From Aptenodytes patagonicus (lineage: Eukaryota; Chordata; Aves; Sphenisciformes; Spheniscidae), in contig NC_134950.1 of the NCBI RefSeq assembly GCF_965638725.1, positions 140,917,636 to 140,981,635 on the forward strand: DNA of 64,000 nt. The letters run 5' to 3'. Position numbers and translations under genes: made by a program. The first letter of the stretch is position 1. Every line of letters begins with the position of its first letter. A model generated the notes under the pieces. The model worked only from the letters and a program-made list of their open reading frames with translations. It was not told where the DNA came from and made no database searches. Shown piece by piece: positions 54,236-64,000 of the stretch.

Positions 54236-54525
54236 CAAGGTCAGCTGTGTCAACCAAGACATAATACTTCAGCTTATGAAGAAAAATGAGAACAGAAGAA
54301 AACGTATACCATACACTACACACACTTGGATACTTATAACAGCTTTGTTACAATCAGCAATACTTTTCTTTCATACAGAAGAGCATTTACTTAATATACT
54401 TAAGACAAAAAGCTACCTGAAATCAATTAGATACCATGTTTGTTTTAAGGTCTCCCACTGCTGCAGAATTAATCTGTATGAAGAGTTACATGAAGAACAC
54501 GCAGCTTATCTTTGCTGAAGTTGCT

Positions 54526-54635
54526 TCATTCCTTCCTTTTCTTTGTACACTGTAGACCAGAGTACGGCAGTCGACACCTGCACACGTTTGGAGCTATGCA
54601 TTTTCCTCCATGTTGACAAGGTAGTTTACATACAG
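54526..54635 (-). CDS. EGF-only gene exon 5: fifth EGF and stop
   Basis: Acceptor [21 protein letters not shown]...[12 protein letters not shown], then TKKRKE and [16 protein letters not shown] and YSG..C.KK align with VWDE exon 30 ([20 protein letters not shown]). Confidence 0.88.
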
Positions 54636-57600
54636 CTGAAATGAGACACCAAATACATAGTATGTCTTCAGCACAAAACAGGATCATTTTTCTTCGTCTC
54701 ACTGTGCTAGCACAATTGTTCCCTGGTGACCACACTGGGACAGTATAAATAAAAGCATAATGGAAGAACTGAAAAGCAGCGCCTCTCAATTTATGGCATT
54801 GTGGCCTTCACTGGAATACAGCCACTGTACGTCTAGTCTTATTCATGCTGCATTCCCCTTTTAAAATACTATCATTTCTGTTGCTCTTTAAGGCACAGGC
54901 TATTTTTAAGATGGATGCCTCCATGAAAGCGAGGGAACAATAAAAATTCCTGCTGAAACTTATTCAGGTTGGTTCTTGGATCCACATCCATGAGGAAACA
55001 GTTGCCACATACTAGCTGTTGCTCACACGCTGCTCTTCTGTTCCCCTACTCCCCCAAAAGAAGGGCAGAGGAGGACTGAGCGGGCACAGCTTTAGTTGTC
55101 CCCAAGCTGCACACTGGGTCAGGTAACAAGCCAGGGGCCATAATTTGCTTTTGAGCATCTGTACCAACAGAAGTCAAACTGGATGCAGATCTAGTTAGTT
55201 TGGAAACAGTGATTATTTTCACATTAAGAACCTGAGCACTTCTACCATTATTGCAGGGAATGGAGCTAAGCATTTTGTAAGTTCTCTGCATCTCCCATAC
55301 TTACCTTTTAATATCACCCTCTATCTCAATACGCTGATGAATACAAAGGATAAGCATTTTGCTGGTCAAATGGAAATGTTAAAGTATTACTTGTTAATGT
55401 TTGCTTGACTATATACATTGCAGAAGAACTAGCACGAGCCGATTTGGATTCCCACAGCCACATAAAAATTTCAAATGCAGAGGACTTAACCCAGAGACCT
55501 TGCACCCACAATACCCAGTTTAAAAGCAGTGTTTAAATGACCTTTCAGTCTCCCAGAGAGCAAACAAAAAAACCTTTCCTTTTTACAGTCTCAGGATTAT
55601 TGCCTTTAGCATCAGGGTAGTGCTGTTGTGAGCATACAAGGCCCTGCCAGAGAAGGGTAGATTAAAGTTTTTACAATAATCATCTGCTTTTGTGAATCAA
55701 CGTTTGGGAAAATGCAAGTGGTTGTTCAGCAAGAGCGTCAGTCAGTACAAATCCTGATTACAGCCAGCTTCCTCTTACTCTTTTAACAGCACCTGGAGTT
55801 GATTCTGCCGACTTATCCTCAAAGTGAGAAGCAAGTTTCAATTTTCCATGTCCATAAAATTTAATGAAGCTTCTAACCCACAGCAGTAGTGATAGTGTTT
55901 CTGTAATGGCCATTTTCAGTTCTTTATACTGGGATCTCAGTTTATAGAAAATATTTCAGAAATACTGATGAGACATACCAAGTAATGAATTTGGTGACAA
56001 CCAAAATCTGAATCTGAATTTACTTAAGTGGAAAAGTTCTGTCTTTCTAACCAAATTGAAAAGCTATCTATTCCTTACGCATACTTGTAAGAACCCCAGT
56101 ATGCAGGAGCAGCTCTCATTTACTATTCTAGGATACTTTCCTAGCAGCTTTGTTAGGCACTGAAGATTTGAACACTATATTGGTAAATCAAACAAGCAGA
56201 GAAAATGATAAACGGAAAATGTCAGAAGTCATTTACCTAAGTGACATGCTCCACCAACCCATCCAGCTGGACAGCTACAAATCCCAGGAGCCACACAAGC
56301 TCCATTATTCCGACAACCTTGAGGACAAATTGCTAGAAGAAAAGAATGGGTAAGTCAGCAGGATTTATAAAACTGATACAAAAGAATCCTGACAGAATGA
56401 AAGATTCAGGATGATACAAATCAAAATGGCATAACACATTTTCTTCCAGGCCATATACTCAACTGGTATAACTCTAAAGGCATTTCCAGCACCATGGAAA
56501 TGGAAAAAAATACTGTTAAGAATTTTGGTTTAAATGTTAACAGATGTACACTTTAATGCAAAATAATTTGATGCTATTTTATCTGAGTATGTACCAATAA
56601 CATAGGTCTTCATTTCTGTAGTAATGAAATGACATTTCCATAGTTACTAGCCTCTTAATACTTTTAAAATGTTTTTGTTACTGCAGTTGTATTTTTAGTC
56701 AATATAAATATTTTCATGAATGTAGATACCCACCTTCTTGGCATCTTGATCCTGTCCAGCCAGAAGCACAAAGGCACTTCACAACTCCATTGACAGAGAT
56801 GCATTCCCCACCATTTTGACAGCCTCCTTCACAGCTTACTGCGGAAGAACAGCATACGCAGTGCATTTCAGAAGCAGCATAGGACTTCAAATGATTACCT
56901 TTAAACAGCTGGTCTACCATCAACTACTTGTTTTATCACATCTGCAAAGGCTAAATTCTCAACTATTCAGAGCAAGGCACAGTTCTATACGGAGTGAGCG
57001 AGGATGACAACCACATCTGCAAATGCCAACTCAAAATGCAGTTAAAAGTTAAGCATGTGTTTAAAAGCTTGTTGAGCATTTATTTAGCCTGAGAGTACCA
57101 ACAATCAAACATGATTATCGCTATGGCACAGCTCCTCCCCTCCCCAACTGTGAACAAACTGTTCATCGGCTACACCAGAGTAACTTCTAACATGCATACT
57201 CTTATCGATCTTGCCAAATCACAGCTGGTAAGCCAGTAACATGTGGTCAAGGTTTCACATATTTCCTTACCTGACAGGACCTACACATAACAAGAGGAAG
57301 AAGAGAAGGGGTATTACTTTGACAAATGAACCTATGACTATAGTCAATTGAGTGGTGCCTTCCCAAAGGCCAACTATCTAAGTCAGCCTCCTCATTCCAG
57401 AATCGTTCTACACGTCAAAGCCCCGAAGGCCTCATTAATGAAGCATTATTTATGCCAGACATATGATTGGTATCAACCGTGGTGTGCACCGTCTTTGAAA
57501 TATGGCATAATCACTGTTCTGGACAATCAAGCGCATCCTTTCACAAGCATGAATGTAAATGTATACACCACCTTCACTGTACTGAAGGGAAACAACTATC

Positions 57601-60600
57601 CTTCATTATAACAATGGAGAGTTGGGATGTCTGCTTGATACGTGGTAGCAGAAAGTCCAAATCTCTGTTCTACCACAAGTTTTGAGCATGATTTCAGGTA
57701 ACAGATTTTTGGCACAAATGCTGAACACGCAAGGACACGCAAGTCAAGTCAAGTCCAGCACAACTAGAAAAGCTCTTCAAAGCTTGTTTGCATATTTCGT
57801 TGTCACACAGTATAAGTTAATGTATTTAAAATTGATTGTATTTGATCGATCGTGGTGACTGGGAGAAGTGCCTGAAGGAAAGCAAATATCACTCCAATCT
57901 TCAAGAAGGGCAACAAGGACCCAGAGAACTACAGGCTGGTCAGCCTCACCTCAATCCCTGGTAAGGTAGTAGAACAACTGACCCTGGAAACCATTTCCAG
58001 GCATGTTAAGGACAAGAAAATCATCAGGAATAGTCAGCATGGCTTTACAGTGAGGGTGACCAAGGACTGGCGCAGGTTGTCCTTGGGAAGTTGTGGAGTC
58101 TCCATCCTTGGAGATATTCAAAAGCTGTCTGGACATGGTCCTTGGCAACTGGCTCTAGGTGGCCCTGCTTGAGCAGGGGGGTTGGACAAGGTGACCTCCA
58201 GAGGTCCCTTCCAACCTCAACCATTCTGTGATTCTGTGCGATTCTGTAATAGCACATTGCACCACGCTGCAAGTTTGTATATCCAGGCTCCATATGCCAC
58301 AGTACTCCACCTTAAAGGTGAGCACAAGCACATCCTTTGCCTTACAGAGATAACATGATAAGAAATGTAAGTAGGACTTTTGCTCAGATACAAATCCAAG
58401 TCTAGACTGTAGCATTAGCATAAACTGAATCCTCACTCTGCTTTTTCTATTTAAGTAGTACTTCCCACCTTGCTTCTGATTTAGGCTCTTCTGAAAACAT
58501 CAAGTTCCCCTTTCTGGTGGGGTCCCTGTCAAGACCCCACAAACCTACACTTTCAGTTGGCTTTTAAGAAACTAAAAAAAAAAAAAAAAAATCCTTTTGC
58601 TGTAAAATGAAGCTGACCATGCTCCAATTTACCTCATTGCTGTCAACACTGTTATGTCTACTCAAAATGAATAGTTATTTCCCAGTGCATTACACAACAG
58701 TACTGTGTTATACAGATCTTCATTAGAAGACACTTCCTCATATTTTTTATTCCTCTATAATGTTAACAATTTTGATATCAAATTATCACTGGCAGTTGAA
58801 CTCCCATTCAGTCTAGTTAACGTCCCAGAGCTACAGTTTAAGCTTCTGCAAACTTAGACAGATGTTACCATGCTAGGTACACTCAGGTCATGCTTTCCTC
58901 ATAAAATAGCAAATACAGCTTTATTAAAAAATAAAACAAACAACAACAACCAAAAAAACCCAAATCCAGACAACCCAACAACAACAAGACTCCAGAGAGC
59001 TCCAGAAGCTAGCCGAGTTCCTTCCCCAAGTACCCATTAGGTAACAGTCCAAGTAAACTCTTGTAGCTATTTCACATTTGAAGGAAATAAAGAAAATGCC
59101 CGCAGAATAAACATCAAGCATAAACAAAGAATCCCGTGAGGTGTTGCTAGCTGCTGTGACCACAGTCAGACAGAATGCTTATTAAGTTCTCAGCGCAGTG
59201 ATGATTGCCCAACTAATTTACCAGTGTTTTTTCAAAAAGAACTTCTAGAAATTTTTTAAGTGCCATGTTGAGGCTTTTCTTCTGAAATGAAAACCATGCT
59301 TTCTTTTCCTTCTCTCTCTGGGGATATCTTGCCTACTACATTGTTTTCCCCTCAAACTACTTCAGGTTTGCTTCCCCTTTTATACCAGAACTCAAGTTAT
59401 CATCAGCAGTCTGATCAGTTCATAACAATGTAACAGTATTTTCTTGGTTTGCCTTTTCCAATCCATGCATATATTCAACAGGCTTCACAAAACCATAAAA
59501 ATTGGTCTTTGCTGCTCCTCATCTCTGTCATCTCCCATTACCTATCAACAATACATTGCCACACGTATCTTTAGCGACTTGGCCTCAATATTATCAGCTT
59601 GCAGATACTACACAAAAGTTTCATCCGTCTAATGTAGAAATATGTATCTATACAAGTCATCTCATTAAATTATTTAGAAAGAGTCTGTTATAGAGCTAAA
59701 CAGAATATTTACATAACACATAAACAAGGTATTTTCCAAGGGACAAAATTCTCTCAGATTCTCACAACACATTTCAGTACGTATACTCCACCCCATTCTC
59801 CTGCAAGCATGCAGATCCTCTAAGCCATGCACTTTTTGACAGTAAGGTCAGAGGTCTAAGGAATTAAGGTGATTATTTTGAAGTGCATTAGATCCTGGAC
59901 TTGAGGAGTCCCAAATTAATTTTGTCTGTTTTCAAACTCCTTGTCTTTCCAAGCTATCACTTGTTTGGGTCTTACTCACCTTTATGACAGTATCTACCCC
60001 CATAGCCAGGTGGACACCTGCATTTTCCAGGTCTGAGGCACTCCCCACCATTTTTGCATTTTGGATAACATGTTGCTGTAAGACAGACAACAAACAAAGC
60101 TTGGATAAATATCGGTGAAGCTTACCAAAATTACTACTTAAGTACATAAGAAATTCACATTATTTTAGTCTCTGCGTACTCAGTTCATCTTCACATTTCC
60201 TAAGATATATTTGCCCCTGCCATCCTACATTGCCGATCAGGTGAAGTAGTTTCCCTGCACAGAGAGCACTCCACCATTTTAAGCTTTTAAACACTCAAAA
60301 CTAAGGAAGCTTTTGGACCCTAGACAGAACAGGCAGAAGAAAGATCCGTATTAAAAAGGAACAAAGGAACACAGCTGGACTGCCAAAGAAGCTTTTCATA
60401 ATTGAAGTCAAGAAACGACAGGTGAGAGAAGAGGTGATAAGAAGAAATGATTTAATAAAAAATGGTGCAACTTCTGATTCTTAAGATGAAATATCAGACT
60501 TCACTCTTTACTGGATTCCTACATACCTCTCCAGAAAAACTACATGCTCATTTCCTCATACCTCTTCTCTAAAATGTCTCCAGGAGTCAGCCAGCACTTC

Positions 60601-63210
60601 CTCCTCCTCCACCCTCTTTTTTTGCCTCAGCTGGCCTCTCAGAGACCTTTCTGAAATGTACAGTATTTGTTTAGAAAACATCTGAGATAAATGTAACTTT
60701 TGTCATAACTGTAATTATCTGTTGGGAAAAAGCATCTATGATCATCACAGATTCTGCAACTTTTTCACTGCTGACAGCTTGGACAGGTTGCATAAGGCAC
60801 AAATAAAAATCTTCATTTAGCAAAATTCTGGGTAAGTCCAGTCAGATTGAAAATACATTACCTATCGCATAGACCTCCTTGCTACTCATAAATCATTCCT
60901 GAATCAGCCCTGGTGTCTGAGAAAACATTTATTCACACAGAGATTTTAGAAACCCACACGTTTCAGAGAGTCTCATCTGAATTAACTGCAGGTGTGAGAT
61001 GAGTTCTCTACACCACATTGCTTTATCCTTTGACTGGATGGGTGAGAAGTCTGAAACTGAGGGAAGAAAAGGGAAAAGACGAGCAGTGAGTAACACCACA
61101 CTGATTTTGCCCTCATATACTTATAGCACTCTCAAGCAACCCAACTGAGGAATAGAGGATTTTTCACATTAGTATCCGCAGAATGAGTATGTGCATGCAA
61201 ATAAAGGACACAGATATGTATGAAAGAACCATTCAGCATTTAGCTCTACATAACTGTTTTACCAGATGCTTTCAGTTCATTGGAAATGCCATACAAGAGC
61301 TCTCAATTTAAGAAAAACTCTATTTCTGTGTTATTTCACATAGTTTTCGGTTCAGTTTTCTTGGCAGAACAAGGGATGAAGCTTCATTTATCCAAATTTT
61401 TTTCTACATCGATGACCTTACCAGAGCAAGCTTTCAGTGGTTCCCTTAACAGTTCCAGACAGTTCACCTCTCCAGTTCAAAAATTGATCTGCATCTCCAA
61501 CAATCTTTCACATCTCCCCTAAACCCAAAAATGTCTAGGATCCAGCAGTTGTTTGAAACAGTGCATACAGCATAGTTATTCATCCCTACTACGCAGCGCA
61601 TTAGCTATACATCATTTGTCACCACCTGATAGCCTTAGCTTCTAAATAAAACAACACTCCATGAATGATTACAGTGCTGAATGAAATCTTCAGCATACCG
61701 TTTCAGAGTTTAAAAAAAATTAATCACGTTTTAAAAGAAGGGCACCAAGAACTAGAACAAATATTGTACAAATTATATCACCTGTTCATACAGGACAAGC
61801 AAAAGCAACTGATATTGAGTGATTTTTAGCAATTAATAGCCACAATGCTCTGCAAACTTTTGAAGAAAGGAATTAGAAATCAGGCATGTTACATTAAACA
61901 GTGTTTAAACTAAAACTCTTCTCCCCAGTGTTTACTTTTGCATATTGGGCGACATTTTCAAAAATACTTTGTCTCCCCTTGGAAACCAACAGGAACAGAC
62001 TTCAGTTCACCCTAGCTTTATGCCTCCCACCATGGAAATGGGATGTACAAATGACTCTCTGGGTCAGGTACCATCTAAGAAGTGAATTCCAGTATTTTTA
62101 CAAGCAAAACATACTCTAAACAAACAAGAGATCCAGAAAATAACCTACTTCCTACTCACTTTTTTGATCTTTTCGTTAGTACTCTTCTCACTAATCGCAC
62201 CTAGAAATAGTTTAACGTTGCTGAGGCTCGGAAAGCTGTCAAGCATCATTCCTTACTCAGGCAAGTATTTAAACATGCACAGTGAAAATGATAAAAGGAA
62301 GCCGATGCAGAAGCCTGTCCAGTAAGTGGACGTTTACCCAACGTTCAAGCGGTAGAACGCTATCTACTGACATACGGCCTTTTCTGACGGCTGGGTCTAC
62401 TCACCTACGTGAGTGTCTTCATAAAGGAGCTGGCTCTTGGTTGTGCTCTATCAGCTTGCTATCCTTGCCTCGCCTCACCAGAAACTGGGTGTCTTTACCC
62501 CTCTCCTTCCACCGCACCTTATTTACGTCCTCCTCGGCATCTAACCACCAACCTCTCACACCAGATCCAAACCCGAGCTCTTCAGCCCTTCCCGGAGGGA
62601 TTACTTGCGGGTAGGCTGACAGGTCAGAGAGCTAACGCAGGTACTTGTGCCCAGCCCTGTTCAGGCCGAGACGCGTCCCCAGGGACCACCACCAACGAAG
62701 AGCTCCCCACAGCCCCGGGCAGGCGATGCACGGCGGGGCGTCCCACCGCCGGGCTCTCCGGGGCGGCGGGCGCGGCCCTGCCCGCGGCGCTTCTCACCTT
62801 TCCCCGCGGCGACGCGAGGCGCGGAGCGGAGCGGAGCGGCCTCTCCCCGCCCGCCATCCCCCCGCGGCCGCCCCACGGCGGCTCCCCCGGAGGGACCCCA
62901 CCGCAACCCGCCGCCGCCTTCCCGCCCACCGGCGCCACCGAGCGCCCCTCCCGCGGTGCGAGGCCGGGCCGTTACCGTGCTGGCAGAGCTCGCCCTCGTA
63001 GCCCTTGGAGCAGAGGCAGGTGCCGTTGCCGAGGCAGAGCCCGCCGTGCTGGCAGCGCGGACTGCAGGCCGCCGGCGGGCCCGCGCCGAAGGGCAGGGCC
63101 GCCCCGCGGGCGGGCAGGGCGCCAGCCTCGCCGCCGCGCCACAGCCCCCACAGCGCCAGCCAGAGCAGCAGGCGGAGCACCCCCCGGCCGCCGCCGTCCC
63201 GCCGCGCCAT
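54526..63210 (-). CDS. Unnamed secreted protein of five EGF repeats, convergent with VWDE
   Basis: Five exons (63210-62976, 60075-59980, 56838-56734, 56332-56237, 54635-54526) join without a stop into about 213 residues. Seen: signal peptide (residues 1-30, core [14 protein letters not shown]), then five six-cysteine EGF repeats at about 49-76, 80-108, 112-143, 147-175 and 179-206, and a basic tail KKRKE. No membrane segment, GPI signal or other domain. All introns are GT-AG and phase 1. The start has GGCCATGG context inside a CpG island. Repeats are of the short type found in WIF1 and the VWDE tail; only that similarity suggests a role as a small extracellular ligand-binding or ligand-modulating protein. 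I recognise no named orthologue. The last exon most resembles VWDE exon 30. Alternatives: a WIF1-like paralogue, or a predicted locus annotated elsewhere as VWDE-like. Exon-level evidence is strong; function is unknown. Confidence 0.82.
54636..56236 (-). other. EGF-only gene intron 4
   Basis: About 1.6 kb, non-coding on both strands as far as I can see. No further EGF exon found. Confidence 0.6.
56237..56332 (-). CDS. EGF-only gene exon 4: fourth EGF
   Basis: 96 nt, phase 1-1. Acceptor TTCTAG|CAAT; donor [21 protein letters not shown]...[12 protein letters not shown]. The + strand open frame here is a shadow. Confidence 0.88.
   Translation of the reverse strand, partial: QFVLKVVGIMELVWLLGFVAVQLDGLVEHVT
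56734..56838 (-). CDS. EGF-only gene exon 3: third EGF
   Basis: 105 nt, phase 1-1, three codons longer than the others because the loop before the fourth cysteine is extended ([10 protein letters not shown]). It ends [10 protein letters not shown]. Acceptor CCGCAG|TAAG; donor GAAG|GTGGGT. Confidence 0.88.
56839..59979 (-). other. EGF-only gene intron 2
   Basis: About 3.1 kb. It contains the internally deleted CR1 at 57849-58247 (opposite strand), a poly(A) run near 58573-58590 and AAC-rich sequence near 58935-58985. No further EGF exon seen. Confidence 0.65.
57849..58247 (+). mobile_element. CR1 LINE remnant with internal deletion
   Basis: About 400 bp. The first half matches the CR1 reverse transcriptase N-terminal region (TGCCTGAAGGAAAGCAAATA through GTCAGCATGGCTTTAC). 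It then jumps, near 58055-58065, to the 3' end (GAGGTCCCTTCCAACCTCAA and ATTCTGTGATTCTGTG). It is inserted antisense in intron 2 of the EGF-only gene and cannot encode protein. Confidence 0.88.
59980..60075 (-). CDS. EGF-only gene exon 2: second EGF
   Basis: 96 nt, phase 1-1. Acceptor CTTACAG|CAAC; donor [21 protein letters not shown]...[12 protein letters not shown], a textbook repeat of this type. Confidence 0.9.
60076..62975 (-). other. EGF-only gene intron 1
   Basis: About 2.9 kb. The part next to exon 1 is CpG-island sequence. A possible decayed EGF exon lies near 60207-60296. Nothing else recognised. Confidence 0.6.
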
Positions 63211-63560
63211 GGCCCGGGCGCCTCGCCCGCCGGCAGCTGCTGGCTCGGGCAGCTCGCCGCCGTCCCGCTCCGCTCCCCGCGGCCGCCTCCTCTCCGCTCA
63301 CTCCCCTTTCACCCCCCGCTCCTTCACGCCCCCCTCGCTTTTCCCCTCTTAGTTCTTTTCCACTCCTCCTCCTCCTCCTCACCCCCACTGCAGCGCCGGG
63401 CTCCCCCCGCCTCGCCGCCCCCCGCGCCGTGTCACGGCGGGTGGAAGCCCCACCCGGGTGTCTGTGACAGCCAGCGGGTTACCCGTGCGCGGGCAGGGCC
63501 AGGGGCACCCGCGGCCGCAGCGGCTGAAATAAAGCGGGCCCGGGGGGTCTGCAGGCCGCA
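62640..63560. promoter_or_regulatory. CpG island at the 5' end of the EGF-only gene
   Basis: Strongly GC- and CpG-rich against AT-rich flanks. It covers exon 1 (63210-62976), the probable 5' UTR and the start of intron 1. No clear TATA box. A CpG island exactly over the signal-peptide exon supports this as a transcribed gene rather than stray EGF exons. Confidence 0.75.
62976..63210 (-). CDS. EGF-only gene exon 1: signal peptide and first EGF
   Basis: Seventy-eight codons plus one base. The start ATG has G at -3 and at +4. A hydrophobic core is followed by a likely cleavage near GEAG|ALP, an Ala/Gly/Pro spacer, then [11 protein letters not shown]...[12 protein letters not shown]. Donor CACG|GTAACG. 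The long + strand frames here are GC-driven shadows. Confidence 0.87.
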
Positions 63561-64000
63561 GCCCGGCCCAGAGTCTGCCGCAGGCAGAGGACGAGCCACT
63601 AGGTAGTCATGTGTCAGGGCTAACTGCACGTAGGTCAAGGAGTCCGCCTTAGCACCAAGCCTAGCAGTGGGCCATGCTGCCTGTTGGCCCTTCCACCCGT
63701 TTCCAGGATGGCACGGCCCTTGCCAGGTAACTGACCTCCCTCCCTCTTTGCAACCTTACAGACTCTCTGATTTCTGCTCACTTTCATCTTTAAAGTCACC
63801 GTACGATGTGAACATCGCGACACAATATGCAAAGGGTGATTTGAGAGAGAGGACTGATGTACTGAACTCACTGCCACTTTGCAGATGGGAAAACAGGAGG
63901 AATATGGGTTTCGTGCTGCTGCCTCATCCAGCGTGCCATCTCTGGGAATAGCTTGAATACAATTCTGTGACAAATAAAATAGCAATATATTTCAGTTAAA
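63561..64000. other. Right flank upstream of the EGF-only gene
   Basis: No gene that I can support. In mammals the next gene on this side would be TMEM106B, but no exon of it is visible. Confidence 0.5.

Noticed and set aside
56150-56353. 67-codon + strand frame over exon 4 of the EGF-only gene
   Set aside because: It is the reverse complement of a minus-strand exon with intact cysteines, splice sites and phase.
62409-63606. Long + strand open frames (319 and 352 codons) over the right CpG island
   Set aside because: Arg/Pro/Ala/Gly-rich in all frames because of GC content, with no domain. They are antisense to the well-supported signal-peptide exon.
63635-64000. Open frames in the right flank, considered as exons of the next gene (TMEM106B)
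   Set aside because: No recognisable TMEM106B sequence and no plausible splice borders in the 440 bp available.

Overview
The window looks like bird (sauropsid) nuclear DNA. It has long AT-rich introns with canonical GT-AG borders, two CpG-island promoters, and CR1 LINE copies ending in the typical avian ATTCTATGATTCTAT or ATTCTGTGATTCTGT tails. The left flank (1 to about 6.3 kb) has no gene that I can support.

From 6.7 to about 48.9 kb on the + strand lies a complete VWDE gene (von Willebrand factor D and EGF domain-containing protein). I could join 31 coding exons with compatible phases into an open reading frame of about 1,876 residues. Domain order: signal peptide; D8C-like domain; Ig-like segment; VWD domain; a long linker with an RGKR convertase-type site; one EGF; further cysteine-rich modules; a cadherin/dystroglycan-type Ig-like module; three EGFs; a Ser/Thr-rich linker with a terminal EGF; and nine short WIF1-type EGFs, eight of them on identical 96-nt phase-1 exons. 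The last coding exon holds only six codons and the stop.

From about 54.2 to 63.2 kb on the minus strand, tail-to-tail with VWDE, lies a second gene that I cannot match to a named family. Five exons encode about 213 residues: a signal peptide and five short EGF repeats, and nothing else. It has its own CpG island, a strong start context, consistent splice phases and a polyadenylation signal cluster. Its exon module (96 or 105 nt, phase 1-1) is that of the VWDE tail, and its last exon resembles VWDE's last EGF exon, so an inverted local duplication of the VWDE tail is a reasonable hypothesis. This is the best candidate for something undescribed.

Between the two 3' ends sits a 5'-truncated, frame-broken CR1 (about 52.1-53.7 kb). 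A second, internally deleted CR1 lies in intron 2 of the EGF-only gene (57.85-58.25 kb). The rest is intronic or intergenic DNA with simple repeats, a possible ancient CR1 tail and a few hairpins.

Limits: splice sites were read by eye. UTR ends, promoters and all duplication or orthology statements are inferences. Comparisons with human VWDE, uromodulin and WIF1 are from memory.
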